Of a stretch of 6,382 nucleotides of DNA, positions 5,859 through 6,382 are shown piece after piece. A program made the position numbers and the translations under genes. Below the pieces are notes generated by a model. That model worked only from the letters and a program-made list of their open reading frames with translations. It had not been told where the DNA came from and did not search any database. Every line of letters starts with the position of its first letter. Within the stretch, counting starts at the first letter, position 1. This DNA comes from Devosia sp. (lineage in GTDB: Bacteria; Pseudomonadota; Alphaproteobacteria; Rhizobiales; Devosiaceae): contig JAEUMC010000438.1 of assembly GCA_016793415.1 (NCBI GenBank), positions 1 through 6,382 of the forward strand, read 5' to 3'.

Positions 5859-6382
5859 ATGCAGCTCTACTATCACCCCTACGGATGCTCGCTTGCCCCG
5901 GCCATCGTCGCCGCCGAAGCCGGCATCGATCTGGACTTCGTCTATGTCGACATCATCGGCGAACCGCACCGGCTGGCCGACGGCGTGCTCTACTCGGAGA
6001 TCAACGCTCGCAATTACGTGCCGCTGCTCGGGCTCGATGACGGCACCGAGGTCAGTGAAGCCGGCATCATCGTGCAGTATCTTGCCGACGTGAACCCGGC
6101 GGCCGGGCTGGCCCCTGCTCACGGCACGACGGAGCGCGGGGAGCTCAACCAGTGGCTGACCTTCCTCGGCACGGAGCTGCACAAGACCTACTCGCCGTGG
6201 CTGTTCCACCCCGAGGTCGGAGAACTGGCGCAGGACTATGCCCGCAAGCGCGTCGCCGCCCGCTACGCCATCGTCGAAAAGCAGCTCGAGGGCAGGGCCT
6301 GGCTGCTGGGCGAGAGCTTCACCGTCGCCGACGCCTACCTGTTCGTCATGGTCAACTGGGCGGCGGCCGCCAAGACGCCGCT
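5859..6382 (+). CDS. Glutathione S-transferase family protein, 3' end missing
   Basis: Cytosolic enzyme expected to conjugate glutathione to electrophiles or to act in related thiol chemistry. 174 codons are visible; the usual length is about 200-220 residues, so roughly the last quarter or less lies beyond the right edge. The thioredoxin-fold N-terminal domain (1-80) opens with MQLYYHPYGCSLAPAI, where Cys10 is placed like the active-site cysteine of bacterial beta-class enzymes. NYVPLLGLDDG (52-62) carries the conserved cis-proline, and EVSEAGIIVQYLAD (64-77) the glutathione-binding Glu/Ser element. The helical C-terminal domain shows WLLGESFTVADAYLFVMVNW (148-167), the N-capping box typical of the family. 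The ribosome site GGAGAG (5847-5852) is 6 nt before the ATG. It is divergent from lysR and possibly controlled by it. Substrate and exact class are not certain. Confidence 0.92.
   Translation, partial: MQLYYHPYGCSLAPAIVAAEAGIDLDFVYVDIIGEPHRLADGVLYSEINARNYVPLLGLDDGTEVSEAGIIVQYLADVNPAAGLAPAHGTTERGELNQWLTFLGTELHKTYSPWLFHPEVGELAQDYARKRVAARYAIVEKQLEGRAWLLGESFTVADAYLFVMVNWAAAAKTP

Noticed and set aside
5838..6209. Minus-strand 123-codon frame over the glutathione S-transferase
   Set aside because: It has no recognisable domain, and the plus strand has a strong ribosome site and full family motifs.

Overview
The window is ordinary, gene-dense, high-GC (above 60% by eye) bacterial chromosome. Codon choice, the protein families and a G/C-rich palindromic intergenic repeat suggest an alphaproteobacterium, probably Hyphomicrobiales; a Devosia-like genus is a guess that cannot be proven here. 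I see no rRNA, tRNA, CRISPR, insertion sequence or phage gene, and no novel multi-gene system that I can defend.

Layout. Positions 1-2273 (minus strand) hold a compact efflux operon, transcribed in the order MarR-type repressor, EmrA/HlyD-type membrane fusion protein, EmrB/DHA2-type drug transporter. The transporter runs off the left edge. Junctions are 2 nt and 1 nt, so translation is probably coupled. Just upstream of the MarR start lie two exact 13-bp copies containing GTGCAC, 15 bp apart, overlapping the best promoter. They are the likely operator, and the predicted transcript would start at or next to the ATG. Divergent from this, 2383-3381 (plus strand) encodes the tRNA-dihydrouridine synthase DusA.

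Positions 3382-3579 hold no gene. They contain a roughly 150-bp multi-hairpin palindromic repeat between the convergent 3' ends of dusA and a deaminase. Positions 3580-4071 (minus) encode a zinc-dependent purine/nucleoside deaminase of the GuaD-like type; 4114-4800 (minus) encode a membrane-anchored retropepsin-like aspartic protease; 4853-5740 (minus) encode a LysR-type regulator. These three lie head to tail on one strand with gaps of 42 and 52 nt, and a plausible internal promoter precedes the protease. Divergent from the LysR gene across 118 bp is a glutathione S-transferase gene (5859 to the right edge, incomplete), the usual arrangement for a LysR regulator and its target.

The points most worth a second look are regulatory: the tandem GTGCAC operator with a probable leaderless marR transcript, the hairpin that would bury the deaminase ribosome-binding site, and the intergenic repeat. 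Three very long antisense open frames (511, 430 and 354 codons) are composition shadows of real genes and are not annotated.
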